NCBI GenBank assembly: GCA_002363385.1
Contig: DEVL01000006.1
Coordinates: forward strand, 372,001-436,000
Source of the DNA: Stenotrophomonas maltophilia
GTDB taxonomy: Bacteria > Pseudomonadota > Gammaproteobacteria > Xanthomonadales > Xanthomonadaceae
Reading direction: 5' to 3'
DNA: 64,000 bases
Shown here: positions 19,771 through 27,854 of the stretch, in pieces
How the letters are laid out: each line of letters opens with the position of its first letter
How positions within the stretch are numbered: position 1 is the stretch's first letter
Translations under genes and position numbers: made by a program
Notes under the pieces: generated by a model
What the model was told of the DNA's origin: nothing
The model's input: the letters and a program-made list of their open reading frames with translations, nothing else
Database searches by the model: none

Positions 19771-20184
19771 ATGCCCCTGTTCGCTCGTGTTCGCCATCTG
19801 CTGGATCGTTTCGGTGCCACCGGCTCGCTGCTGTGTGCCGTGCACTGCGCTGTGCTCCCGGTGCTGCTGGCCGCCGCCCCATCGCTGGGCCTGTCGGTCT
19901 GGATGAGTGATGGCGTGGAGCTTGCGCTGGTGAGCTTCGTCACTCTGCTGGGGCTGTTCAGCCTGGTCTGGGGCTGGCGCCGTCATGGCGCCCTGCGCGC
20001 GCTGGGCTTCCTGATTCCGGGCCTGACCGCGTTGTGGGCGGGGCTGTTGTACGGCCCGCTGCACCATTCGGCGGTCCCGCATGCAGTGGTGATGACCTTG
20101 GGCGGTGTGCTGGTGGGCGTGGCCCATCTGGTGAATCTGCGGCTGAACCACGGCCACGTCCATGACGCCAGCTGTGCTCATTGA
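19771..20184 (+). CDS. MerC-domain inner-membrane protein, probable metal transporter
   Basis: A 137-residue membrane protein with about four helices. The MerC signature is seen near residues 18-28 (GSLLCAVHCAVLP), with a metal-binding Cys-x-x-x-Cys, and the C-terminus is metal-ligand rich (HGHVHDASCAH). Mercury-resistance genes are absent here; instead it is divergent from a zinc-type receptor with a Zur-box-like site in front, so transport of zinc or a similar ion is the better guess. The ATG at 19771 is the first start after that site and has GGAAG two bases upstream; spacing is short, so the start is moderately certain. Confidence 0.8.
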   Translation: MPLFARVRHLLDRFGATGSLLCAVHCAVLPVLLAAAPSLGLSVWMSDGVELALVSFVTLLGLFSLVWGWRRHGALRALGFLIPGLTALWAGLLYGPLHHSAVPHAVVMTLGGVLVGVAHLVNLRLNHGHVHDASCAH

Positions 20185-20216
20185 GAGCGCGCATGGTAGG
20201 CTTTCCGATCGTGCGC

Positions 20217-20262
20217 GGGGGCGCCTGAGAGGGCGGCCCCGCCGAACCCGTGTCAGTACGGG
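20217..20262 (+). ncRNA. Two-hairpin leader upstream of the THX gene
   Basis: Hairpin 1 pairs GGGGGCGCC with GGCGGCCCC (one G/G mismatch, loop TGAGAG); hairpin 2 pairs CCCGT with ACGGG (loop GTCAGT). They lie 41-86 bases in front of the THX start codon, which has a strong AAGGAG. It could be an autoregulatory leader. It does not match a riboswitch class that I can name. Confidence 0.4.
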
Positions 20263-20302
20263 GTAATCAGATTTCGCAGCATTCAGACTAAGGAGTTACG
20301 AC

Positions 20303-20485
20303 ATGGGTAAGGGTGACCGCAAGACCGCCAAGGGCAAGCGCTTCAATGCCAGCTACGGCAATTCGCGTTCGCACGTCGTGAGCAAGGCGGCCGTGGGCGC
20401 AGCTGCGCCGGTTGCCAAGAAGACCGTGGCGAAGGCGCCGGCCAAGAAGGCCGTTGCCAAGAAAGCGGTGGCCAAGGCCGGCTGA
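20303..20485 (+). CDS. 30S ribosomal protein THX-type small basic protein
   Basis: A 60-residue very basic protein. The N-terminal half (MGKGDRKTAKGKRF then NASYGNSR) matches the bacterial THX family of small-subunit proteins. The C-terminal half is a Lys/Ala/Val-rich low-complexity tail (repeats of AKKAVAK), longer than in Thermus THX (about 26 residues) and resembling histone-H1-like tails. AAGGAG lies eight bases before the ATG. It is a single-gene unit with a leader hairpin pair upstream and a strong terminator downstream. Confidence 0.85.
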   Translation: MGKGDRKTAKGKRFNASYGNSRSHVVSKAAVGAAAPVAKKTVAKAPAKKAVAKKAVAKAG

Positions 20486-20504
20486 TCCAGCCAGGCGGGT
20501 CATG

Positions 20505-20535
20505 AAAAACGCGGCGCTTGCGCCGCGTTTTTTTT
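20505..20535. terminator. Bidirectional rho-independent terminator
   Basis: AAAAAC, stem GCGGCG, loop CTTG, CGCCGC, then GTTTTTTTT. It separates the THX gene from the convergent phosphodiesterase gene and has T-runs in both directions. Confidence 0.92.
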
Positions 20536-20566
20536 CGTCCGCGTTCCGGCCGAAACCGCTGCGCGC

Positions 20567-21829
20567 TCAGCGCAGCGCAGGCAGCAGTCGCTCGGCGTCG
20601 CCATCGTTGGGCGCAGTTGGAATCCCCAGCAGGCGGGTCAGCAGCGGGTAGACATCCACGTTGTCGAACGCAGGAACGGTCTGCCCCTGTTTGAACGCCG
20701 GGCCACGTGCCACGAACACCGCGCGCATGGACGGCAGCGCATTGTCATACCCGTGGGAGCCGCGATCGCCCGGCCCGCGTTTGGCGATGCGCTCGCGGGT
20801 CAGGGCATCCCAGCCTTCGTGCATCTGGCAGACGATCGGCGGAATGCGCGGGTTGCTGCCGTACTTCCAGCGCGCCGGCAGGGTCTGGCGGGTCCAGCAG
20901 TCGTACTGGGCATGCGCGCCCAGCAGTATCTGCTCGGCCTGCGCCTGCTTGCCCGGCAACGGGGCGAACCCGATCGACTGGCCGACCGAGATCTCCTCGG
21001 CAATAGCGGGATCGATCATGTCTTCGGTCGCCACCACCTGGCCGGCCGGCACGCCGGCCATGCCGTGGTCGGAGACCAGGATCACGTTGGTGGCCTCGGC
21101 CAGGCCACGTGCCTGCAGACCGTCCAGCAGACGACCGACCGCGCCGTCGGCCAGTGTCACCGCGGCGGCGTACTCGTGCGATTCCGGGCCGTGATTGTGG
21201 CCGGCCTTGTCGACCTGCTCCATGTACAGCGTCACCAGTCGCGGCGCCTGCGGGCCGTGCTGGTCCAGCCAGCCCAGTACCTGATCCACGCGATCGGGCA
21301 GGGTCACGGTCTCATCGTAGCCATGGATCTGGCTGGGGCGGATGCCCTGGATCGCCGCCTCACTGCCCGGCCAGGACCACACGGCCGTGCGCACGCCAGC
21401 CCTTTCCGCACCCACCCAGATCGGTTCACCGCCCCACCAGCGTGAATCGGCCACCGATTCGCGCACATGCAACTGGAATCTGCCCAGTGCGTCCTCGTGC
21501 ATGCTGTTGTGGATGATGCCGTGGTGGTCCGGCCGCAGGCCGGTCACGATCGTGTAGTGGTTGGGGAACGTCAGCGAGGGATAGGACGGCGTCATCCATT
21601 GCGCCCGCACCCCCTCGTCAATGAGCCGGCGGATGTTCGGTGTGATGCCGCGGTCGAGCATGTCCGCCCGCAGGCCGTCGATGGAAATCAGCAGCAGCTT
21701 CTGCTGCTGCGCCGGGACGCTCCGGGCTACGGTCGCAGCAGACGCGACAGGCGGGGAAGACGGTGCGCTGGCGCAGGCGGCCAGCGAAAGAGCGGCGGCA
21801 AGCGCCAGCGGAAGGCGGACGGAAATCAT
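20567..21829 (-). CDS. Lipoprotein nucleotide pyrophosphatase/phosphodiesterase (NPP family)
   Basis: Alkaline-phosphatase-superfamily enzyme of 420 residues, expected to cleave nucleotide pyrophosphate or phosphodiester bonds outside the inner membrane. The signal peptide has a lipobox (LSLAAC, Cys19). Metal ligand Asp51 (LISIDGLRAD) and the nucleophile Thr87 (PSLTFPNHYTIVTG) are present, as are the later motifs YMEQVDKAGHNHGP, VSDHGMAG and GSHGYDN. It resembles the well-studied Xanthomonas NPP. The start at 21829 (MISVRLPLALAAAL) was chosen for the signal peptide. Confidence 0.93.
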   Translation of the reverse strand: MISVRLPLALAAALSLAACASAPSSPPVASAATVARSVPAQQQKLLLISIDGLRADMLDRGITPNIRRLIDEGVRAQWMTPSYPSLTFPNHYTIVTGLRPDHHGIIHNSMHEDALGRFQLHVRESVADSRWWGGEPIWVGAERAGVRTAVWSWPGSEAAIQGIRPSQIHGYDETVTLPDRVDQVLGWLDQHGPQAPRLVTLYMEQVDKAGHNHGPESHEYAAAVTLADGAVGRLLDGLQARGLAEATNVILVSDHGMAGVPAGQVVATEDMIDPAIAEEISVGQSIGFAPLPGKQAQAEQILLGAHAQYDCWTRQTLPARWKYGSNPRIPPIVCQMHEGWDALTRERIAKRGPGDRGSHGYDNALPSMRAVFVARGPAFKQGQTVPAFDNVDVYPLLTRLLGIPTAPNDGDAERLLPALR

Positions 21830-21917
21830 CGCGACATGATAGTGCGTGGCAGTGACGCGTCGAAGACAACCCATGGCATACGCCCCTCGACACCGCCCGG
21901 GCCCTGCGCATGACCGA

Positions 21918-22409
21918 CTACGCGAACAGCGAATCTCGCCGTGCTTCCAGCTGCAGCAGGGCCGACTTGGTCTGCAGTCCGCCGCCGAAGCCGGTGAGCG
22001 CACCACTGCTGCCGATCACGCGGTGGCAGGGCAGCACGATCGGCAACGGATTGCGGCCATTGGCGGCACCGACCGCCCGGCTGGCCGTCGGATGGTCGAT
22101 ATGCCGCGCCAGCTCGACATAGCTCCAGGTCTGGCCGAACGGAATGTCGGCCAAGGCCTTCCACACGCGCAGCTGGAATGGCGTGCCGTGCGGCGCGAGT
22201 GGGAGATCGAAGCGTACGCGCTCACCGTGCAGGTACTCCAGCAGTTGCGCGCGTGCTCCGCGCAACGCATGTGCATCGCGCTGCCAGTGCTCGCGCCCCT
22301 TCGCGTCGTAACGGTTGGTCTCGAACAGGATGTGGTGGATGCCCTGGCTGTCACCGGCCACGGTGAGCGCGCCGATCGGGCTGTCGAAGGTGTCGTAGAG
22401 CAGGGTCAT
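21918..22409 (-). CDS. ogt: Methylated-DNA--protein-cysteine methyltransferase Ogt
   Basis: Suicidal repair protein of 163 residues that removes methyl groups from O6-methylguanine and O4-methylthymine. The acceptor Cys128 is in the motif LPCHRV, with the usual GRNPLPIV before it and the DNA-binding helix RAVGAANG. Its ATG overlaps the stop of the ada-alkA gene by four bases, so the two are translated together and expression should follow the Ada response. Confidence 0.94.
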   Translation of the reverse strand: MTLLYDTFDSPIGALTVAGDSQGIHHILFETNRYDAKGREHWQRDAHALRGARAQLLEYLHGERVRFDLPLAPHGTPFQLRVWKALADIPFGQTWSYVELARHIDHPTASRAVGAANGRNPLPIVLPCHRVIGSSGALTGFGGGLQTKSALLQLEARRDSLFA

Positions 22410-23872
22410 GAGGTTACTCCCGAAGACGGTGTGGCCAGATGCCACAGATGCAGGACGGCGTACGCCCGCCAGGGGCGCCACGGCTGTGAGCGGGCCTCGG
22501 TGGCGCGTTCGGTCAGGCGCGTATCACCACCGAGCACCTGCTGCAGCACCAGATCGCCGGCCGGGAACGCATCGGGCAGCGCCAGTGCACGCAGTGCCAT
22601 GTAATGCGCGGTCCATGGGCCGATACCGGGCAAAGCGACGCAGCGCGCCACGAAACCAACCAGCGACTGGCCGGCACGGAAATCGAGCCGGCCATCCACC
22701 ACGGCCTGCGCGACGGCACGCACAGTGGCCGCGCGGGTGCGCGGCAGCCCGATGGTTTCCAGCGGTGCCTCGGCCAGTACCCCCGGGGAGGGGAACTGGC
22801 GGTCCAGTCCTGCCGGCATGCCCTTGAGGGTGGCGCCAAAGCGGTCCACCACCCGGCGCGCCAGTGTGGCGGCGGCTGCCACGCTGACCTGTTGGCCCAG
22901 CACGGCGCGCACGGCCACTTCAAATCCGTCCCAGCCGCCGGGCACGCGCAGCCCTGGGCGTTGCGCGATGCCCGCAGCGAGCAGCGACTCCTGCGCCAGC
23001 GTCGCGTGCACCATGCGCAGGTCCGCATCGAGATCGAAGATGCGCCGCACGCGGCGCACGATGCCGGGAATCGCGCGCGGATCGACCTGGCCCAGCTGCA
23101 GCAGCAGCTCCGGGCGCCGTGGATCGGCGGTCACGCGTAGCAGCGAGGGGCGCTCGGCCGGCCCGATCACGCGCTGGTAGCTGTCCGCGTCGATCTGTTC
23201 GATGCCGGGAATCGCACGGCGGCGCAGGAAGCCGAGCATCGCGGTGAAATCCAGCGGCGGCCGGTAGCCCAGGCGCAGGGTCAGCGTGCCCTCGGTCAGC
23301 GCGCCGCGCTGGCGGCGGATCGCGGTCGGGGGCATGCCACAGCCGTCCAGAAAGGCCGCGTTGAAACGGCGCAGGCTGTTGTAGCCGGAGGCCATGGCGA
23401 CATCGGTGACGGGCAAGGCGGTTTCGGTGAGCAGTTGCTTGGCCAACAACAGCCGGCGGGTGGCGTGGATCTGCGCCGGTGCCGCACCGAGCCGGGCCAC
23501 GAACAGGCGCTGCAGTTGGCGGGCGCTCAAGCCGACATGCGTGGCCAGATCAGCCACCGGCTGGTCCTGCAGGTAGCCATCGTGGATCAGGGCGAGCGCG
23601 CGCTGCAGCGTTTCATTGTTGAGTGCGTCCTGCGCCTCGGGGGCCAACTCGGGGCGGCAGCGCAGACAAGGACGAAAACCCGCGGCCGCGGCGGCGGCTG
23701 CGGTGGGGTAGTAGGTCACGTTGGAGGGTTTCGGTGCCGGTGCCGGGCAGACCGGTCGGCAGTAGATGCCGGTACTGCGCACGGCAGTGAAGAAGACCCC
23801 GTCAAAGCGCGCGTCGCGGGCGAGGCGGGCGCTTTCGCAGGCGGCGTGGTCCAAGGGCAGGGCGGTCTCCAT
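22406..23872 (-). CDS. Ada-type regulator fused to AlkA 3-methyladenine glycosylase
   Basis: A 488-residue fusion. Residues about 1-75 form the Ada N-terminal zinc domain with Cys38, Cys42, Cys69 and Cys72, the same numbering as E. coli Ada, where Cys38 accepts methyl from phosphotriesters and switches the protein to an activator. An AraC-type helix-turn-helix follows (about 85-185; SARQLQRLFVARLG). The rest is AlkA: N-domain, then HhH-GPD (LPGIGPWTAHYMALRALALP) with catalytic Asp440. It thus senses alkylation and excises methylated bases, but lacks the O6-methylguanine domain, supplied by ogt downstream. The start at 23872 (METALPLDHA) fits domain numbering. Confidence 0.92.
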   Translation of the reverse strand: METALPLDHAACESARLARDARFDGVFFTAVRSTGIYCRPVCPAPAPKPSNVTYYPTAAAAAAAGFRPCLRCRPELAPEAQDALNNETLQRALALIHDGYLQDQPVADLATHVGLSARQLQRLFVARLGAAPAQIHATRRLLLAKQLLTETALPVTDVAMASGYNSLRRFNAAFLDGCGMPPTAIRRQRGALTEGTLTLRLGYRPPLDFTAMLGFLRRRAIPGIEQIDADSYQRVIGPAERPSLLRVTADPRRPELLLQLGQVDPRAIPGIVRRVRRIFDLDADLRMVHATLAQESLLAAGIAQRPGLRVPGGWDGFEVAVRAVLGQQVSVAAAATLARRVVDRFGATLKGMPAGLDRQFPSPGVLAEAPLETIGLPRTRAATVRAVAQAVVDGRLDFRAGQSLVGFVARCVALPGIGPWTAHYMALRALALPDAFPAGDLVLQQVLGGDTRLTERATEARSQPWRPWRAYAVLHLWHLATPSSGVTS

Positions 23873-24045
23873 GGGGGCCAGTCTATGCCCGGCAAGCGGG
23901 CCTGGCTCGCCATTTTCGGACGCCAATGCCAACCCTGGGTCGCCCGGTTCAGGACAGGTTGCCGCGCCGCGCCGGTCGCGCACTAGACTGTGCATCTGCG
24001 CTGCTTTTGCCGCGTATTCCCCCTCGCAAGGATTCCGGGTTGTCC

Positions 24046-25191
24046 ATGTTGCTCAAGTCGTGGTGGTTGCCGTTGTTGTGTCTGGGTCTGGCCGGTTGCA
24101 GCCAGCTGGAAAACCCGGGCAATGTCACTGCCGCCGACAAGGCCGTGCGGGCACAGACCGCCGATGGCGACCACATGGTCTCGATCAACGCCGCCGATGC
24201 GCCGCCACCGCCGCCGCCTGCGCCCAAGCGCGGTGATATGAACTGGCCCGAAGCAGCCTTGGAAAACGGCAAGGCATGGATCAGCTGCGATACCGACTAT
24301 GCCGGTGATGCAGGTGATGGCGCACCGTTGGCGGCGCTGGATCGGACCAGCATCGATGCCGCGCTGCAGCCCTGTGCCGAACGTGGCCTGCTGCGCGTGC
24401 GTTATGTGGGCAAGATCAATCCGGGGTTCTCCGAACTGGTCGCGCGGCTGGCCGTGGTCGCCGATGCGCAGCGCATTTCGCGCCGCATCCTGGATCTGGA
24501 TTCCAGTGGTGGCCAGGTCGAAGCCGCCATCGTGGCGGGGGATCGCATCGGCGAATCCAACTGGACGATCTGGGTACGCGAAGGCTCGGTCTGCCACAGC
24601 GCCTGCGTGTTCGTGCTCGCTGCCGGCGACAACCGCTTGGTGTCGGGCAAGGTCGGCATCCACCGCATGATGCGGATCAGCTCCAAGGCGACCTCGCGCG
24701 CCGAGCTCAACCGCGAGCTCCACGAGGTCTACGACAACGTCAAGGATTACCTGCAGCGCAACGGCGTGGCGGTGGGCGTGGCGGATCTGATGATGACGGT
24801 GCCCAACCGCAGCCTGCGCCTGCTCACGGCCGAGGAGCTGCGTCAGTTCGGGCTGGATGGCACCAACGCGGTGCAGGACGATCTGGAGCGGATCAAGCAG
24901 ATGCGTAAATGTGGCGATGCGTTCGTGCGCCGTAAGGATGCTTTCCTGGTCGCATTCGATCAGGAGTGCAAGCGCGAAGGCAGTGAACTGGAGGCCGTCA
25001 ACAGCTGTGGCCAGGCGCTGAAGCAGCGCTTCGGTTTTCCGGATGAAACCTGCCCGGACGAAAGCCCGCTGTCGGAGATCGATGTCTCCACGCTGCTGCC
25101 GGACACGACGGCACCGGATCGGCCGGAGACGGTGGAGCAGACCCTCGGCGATGCCCATCCCGCACCGGTCGAGGCGGCCGAGCGCAACTGA
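24046..25191 (+). CDS. ClpP-like lipoprotein (COG3904-type periplasmic protein)
   Basis: A 381-residue predicted lipoprotein (lipobox LGLAGC) with a Pro-rich linker and a Clp-protease-like domain. Family features are visible: LDLDSSGGQVEAAIVAGDRI, then VCHSACVFVLAAGDNR with Ser185, and VGIHRM with His206, which may be a Ser/His pair. Several cysteines in the C-terminal part (KCGDAF, DQECKRE, NSCGQ, DETCPDE) suggest disulfides. A TTG at 24040 has AAGGA seven bases upstream and may be the true start, two residues longer. The substrate is unknown. Confidence 0.8.
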   Translation: MLLKSWWLPLLCLGLAGCSQLENPGNVTAADKAVRAQTADGDHMVSINAADAPPPPPPAPKRGDMNWPEAALENGKAWISCDTDYAGDAGDGAPLAALDRTSIDAALQPCAERGLLRVRYVGKINPGFSELVARLAVVADAQRISRRILDLDSSGGQVEAAIVAGDRIGESNWTIWVREGSVCHSACVFVLAAGDNRLVSGKVGIHRMMRISSKATSRAELNRELHEVYDNVKDYLQRNGVAVGVADLMMTVPNRSLRLLTAEELRQFGLDGTNAVQDDLERIKQMRKCGDAFVRRKDAFLVAFDQECKREGSELEAVNSCGQALKQRFGFPDETCPDESPLSEIDVSTLLPDTTAPDRPETVEQTLGDAHPAPVEAAERN

Positions 25192-25252
25192 CGGAGGACT
25201 CACGCCCTTCCCGTAGACTGGAGCGCATTTCCTTCCAGCCAACGGTGTCCTG

Positions 25253-25798
25253 ATGCGTGTTCCGCTGCTGCTGTTGTCCGCTCTGCTGCCATTCGCCGCG
25301 CTGGCCCAGACGCCTCCGCCGCCGGCCACGCCTGCGCCGGCCCCGGCGCGCCCCGCGCCTGCGGCGGCGCCCGCCACCGCTCCTGCGGCACGCCCGGCAC
25401 TGAGCCCGGCGCAGCAGGCGCAGGTACAGAAGCAGGATGCGGAGATGAGCGCTGCCGCACTGCAGGTCGCCCATCTGATCGATGCCAACCGCGCGGGCGA
25501 GGCCTGGAAAGGCGCCTCCGCCGTGGCGAAGAAATCGGTGACCGAACAGGCCTTCGTCAGTCAGCTCACGGCCGATCGCCAGCGCCTCGGTGCATTGGCG
25601 TCGCGTGGCCAGCCGGTGGTGACCCGGGTGAAGTACGCCGCCGGCGCAACCGTGCCCGAGGGCCTGTACATCAACGTCAGCTTCCCCACGCGCTTTGCCA
25701 ACAGTGCCCAGCCGGTGCGCGAACTGGTCTCTTTCCGGTTTGATGAAGACCGCATCTGGCGACTGGCCGGTTACAGCGTGCGTGCCGCCACCCCCTGA
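25253..25798 (+). CDS. DUF4019 domain secreted protein
   Basis: Exported protein of 181 residues. The signal peptide (MRVPLLLLSALLPFAALAQ) is followed by a Pro/Ala low-complexity stretch of about 30 residues and a DUF4019-like domain: a helix with HLIDANRAGEAWKGAS, the VAKKSVTEQAFVSQL segment, the R..LG..R motif (RQRLGALASRGQP) and a final beta region (ELVSFRFDEDRIWRLAGYSV). Function of the domain is not known. It follows the ClpP-like lipoprotein by 61 bases in the same direction. Confidence 0.82.
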   Translation: MRVPLLLLSALLPFAALAQTPPPPATPAPAPARPAPAAAPATAPAARPALSPAQQAQVQKQDAEMSAAALQVAHLIDANRAGEAWKGASAVAKKSVTEQAFVSQLTADRQRLGALASRGQPVVTRVKYAAGATVPEGLYINVSFPTRFANSAQPVRELVSFRFDEDRIWRLAGYSVRAATP

Positions 25799-25816
25799 TT
25801 GCCGGAGTCTTCGCTG

Positions 25817-26206
25817 ATGAGTATCGAAATCCAGATGCTGGTGTGGTCGATGTTGCTGGGCCTCGTGCATGTGTTCGCGCCTTCCACCCTGATCACCCGC
25901 GAACGCGGGGTGGGCTGGAATGCGTCGGCGCGCGATCAGCCGATGCCGCCGCCGGGCCCGTTGGCCGGGCGCCTGCAGCGTGCGCAGAGCAACTTCATGG
26001 AAACCTTCCCGTTCTTCGCCGCGGCGGTGCTGGCGGTGGTGCTGACCCAGCGCCAGGACGGGATGACCGCGTTGGCCGTGCAGCTGTACTTCTGGGCACG
26101 TCTGATCTATCTGCCGCTGTACGCCGCGGGCGTGCCTTACGTGCGCAGCCTGGTCTGGCTGGTCTCCCTGCTCGGGATCGTCATGCTGCTGTGGGCATTG
26201 CTGTGA
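25817..26206 (+). CDS. MAPEG family membrane protein
   Basis: A 129-residue integral membrane protein with about four helices, of the family of membrane-associated proteins in eicosanoid and glutathione metabolism. The conserved RAQSNFMETFPFF (a MAPEG hallmark, residues about 55-67) and the ARLIYLPLYAAGV segment are present. Bacterial members are mostly uncharacterised. The ATG at 25817 follows GGAG; a TTG at 25799 would overlap the upstream stop region and is less likely. Confidence 0.88.
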   Translation: MSIEIQMLVWSMLLGLVHVFAPSTLITRERGVGWNASARDQPMPPPGPLAGRLQRAQSNFMETFPFFAAAVLAVVLTQRQDGMTALAVQLYFWARLIYLPLYAAGVPYVRSLVWLVSLLGIVMLLWALL

Positions 26207-26222
26207 ACCGGCGCTGGCGCGC

Positions 26223-26236
26223 CTGATCCAGATCAA
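26223..26236 (+). promoter_or_regulatory. Candidate Fnr/Anr-type box upstream of ubiM
   Basis: CTGAT-CCAG-ATCAA differs at one base from the Fnr consensus TTGATNNNNATCAA. It is centred about 66 bases in front of the ubiM ATG. No other regulatory protein evidence is available in the window. Confidence 0.45.
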
Positions 26237-26295
26237 GGACGGTGCCGGCGCTGCGGCGTTAAGCTGCAGCGGACACGCAACGGCAGGATGGAATC

Positions 26296-27480
26296 ATGCA
26301 GTCAGTGGATGTGGTGGTGGTGGGTGCCGGCCCAACCGGGCTGTGCTTCGCACGCGCGCTGGCCGATACCGGCCTGAGCGTCGCCCTGATCGAGCAGCAG
26401 CCGCGTGCGGCACTGGCCGAGGCGGCGTTTGACGGTCGCGAGATCGCGCTCACCCATGCCTCCCGCCAGATCCTGGAATCGCTGGGCCTGTGGGCGCAGC
26501 TGGATCCGGCCGAGATTTCCCCGCTGCGCGATGCCAAGGTGATGGACGGCGGCTCGCCGTTCGCGCTGACCTTCGCCGCGCACCAGCGCACCGGTGACGA
26601 CCTGGGCTGGCTGGTGCCCAACCATCTGATCCGACGCGCTGCCTGGCAGAGCGTGCAGGGCCAGGCCGGGCTGGAAATCCTGGACCAGGCCAGCGTGACC
26701 GCCGTGGCCCCCGGTCCCACCCACAGCACCGTTACCCTGGCCGATGGCCGCCAGTTGGGTGCGCGCCTGGTGGTCGCGGCCGACAGCCGCTTCTCCTCGA
26801 CCCGCCGCCTGCTCGGGATCGGTGCGCAGCTGCGCGACTTCGGCAAATCCATGCTGGTCTGCCGGATGCAGATCGAAGTGCCGCACCAGCACACCGCCTG
26901 GGAGTGGTTCGGCTACGGCCGCACCATGGCCCTGTTACCGCTCAATGGAGACCAGGCTTCGGCGGTGATCACCCTGCCGCCGCGGCAGATCGCGGCCTTG
27001 ATGGGCCAGGACGACACGGACTTCGGCCGCAGTATCAGCACCTTCTTCGAGCATCGGCTGGGCGCCATGCGGCCGGTGGCCACCCCGGTGGCGTACCCCC
27101 TCGTGGGGGTGTATGCCGACGCGTTCGCTGGCGATCGCTGCGCGCTGATCGGCGATGCCGCTGTCGGCATGCATCCCGTCACCGCACATGGCTTCAATCT
27201 GGGGCTGCAGAGCCAGCATCGACTGGCCGGGATGCTGCGCAAGGCGGCGGAGCAGGGGCGGGATATTGCCGCACCGGCCGACCTGGCCACTTACCAGCGC
27301 GGGCACCGGTTGGCCTCGCGCCCGCTTTACGAGGCCACCAATGCGATCGCCTCGCTGTACACCGATGACCGCCTGCCGGCGCGGCTGCTGCGCCGGGCCG
27401 GCCTGCGGTTGGCGCACGGGGTGGCCCCGTTCCGCCAGTTGATCACGGCCCATCTGACCCAGCGCGATACACTGCGCTGA
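26296..27480 (+). CDS. ubiM: FAD-dependent ubiquinone hydroxylase UbiM-like
   Basis: Flavoprotein monooxygenase of 394 residues, UbiH/UbiF/UbiM family, which hydroxylates the ubiquinone ring precursor with O2 and NAD(P)H. The Rossmann FAD motif GAGPTG is at residues 10-15, and the second FAD motif GDAAVGMHPVTAHGFNLG is near residues 287-304. The overall sequence agrees best with UbiM, the 5-demethoxyubiquinol hydroxylase that can replace UbiF/Coq7; exact position specificity is inferred. An Fnr-like site upstream suggests oxygen control. Confidence 0.82.
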   Translation: MQSVDVVVVGAGPTGLCFARALADTGLSVALIEQQPRAALAEAAFDGREIALTHASRQILESLGLWAQLDPAEISPLRDAKVMDGGSPFALTFAAHQRTGDDLGWLVPNHLIRRAAWQSVQGQAGLEILDQASVTAVAPGPTHSTVTLADGRQLGARLVVAADSRFSSTRRLLGIGAQLRDFGKSMLVCRMQIEVPHQHTAWEWFGYGRTMALLPLNGDQASAVITLPPRQIAALMGQDDTDFGRSISTFFEHRLGAMRPVATPVAYPLVGVYADAFAGDRCALIGDAAVGMHPVTAHGFNLGLQSQHRLAGMLRKAAEQGRDIAAPADLATYQRGHRLASRPLYEATNAIASLYTDDRLPARLLRRAGLRLAHGVAPFRQLITAHLTQRDTLR

Positions 27481-27495
27481 GCACTGCCGGAGCGG

Positions 27496-27726
27496 TCAGG
27501 GCGCGTCGCTGTCGGCGATCACGTGGATGACCGTATCGGCGAACTGCACCTGCTGCCCCGCGCGGATCTTGCAGGCTTTGCGCAGCTCTACCTCGCCGTC
27601 AACGAGGACCTGGCCGTCGCCGATCACGGTCTTGGCTTCGCCCCCGCTGGTGACCAGGTCGGCCAGCTTGAGCAGCTGCTTGAGCTCGACGTAGTCGCGG
27701 TCCAGTTCAAATTCGAGGGTCTGCAT
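27496..27726 (-). CDS. S4-domain RNA-binding protein (YbcJ-like)
   Basis: A 76-residue protein that is essentially one S4 RNA-binding domain (VELKQLLKLADLVTSGGEAKTVIGDG ... VLVDGEVELRKACKI), as in YbcJ and other stand-alone S4 proteins. It probably binds structured RNA; the target is unknown. It converges on ubiM with 15 bases between the stops. Confidence 0.88.
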   Translation of the reverse strand: MQTLEFELDRDYVELKQLLKLADLVTSGGEAKTVIGDGQVLVDGEVELRKACKIRAGQQVQFADTVIHVIADSDAP

Positions 27727-27854
27727 GGAGCGGGTATCCTGGGAGGAGGCGCGGATGTGGGGCCGGGCCGGGAAAGGGCGCGTATTGTGCGCCAGCAGGC
27801 GGCGTAACGGGATCCATCCTGGAATCTGTATACGTTGTTCAGGAACGATGCGGT

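Noticed and set aside
19771..20184. Mercury resistance operon
   Set aside because: MerC-type protein is present, but no merA, merT, merP or merR is nearby, and the upstream site is Zur-like.
20211..20270. TPP riboswitch
   Set aside because: CTGAGA and GGGTAAT occur, but the third stem and conserved spacing are missing and the downstream gene is a ribosomal protein, not thiamin metabolism.
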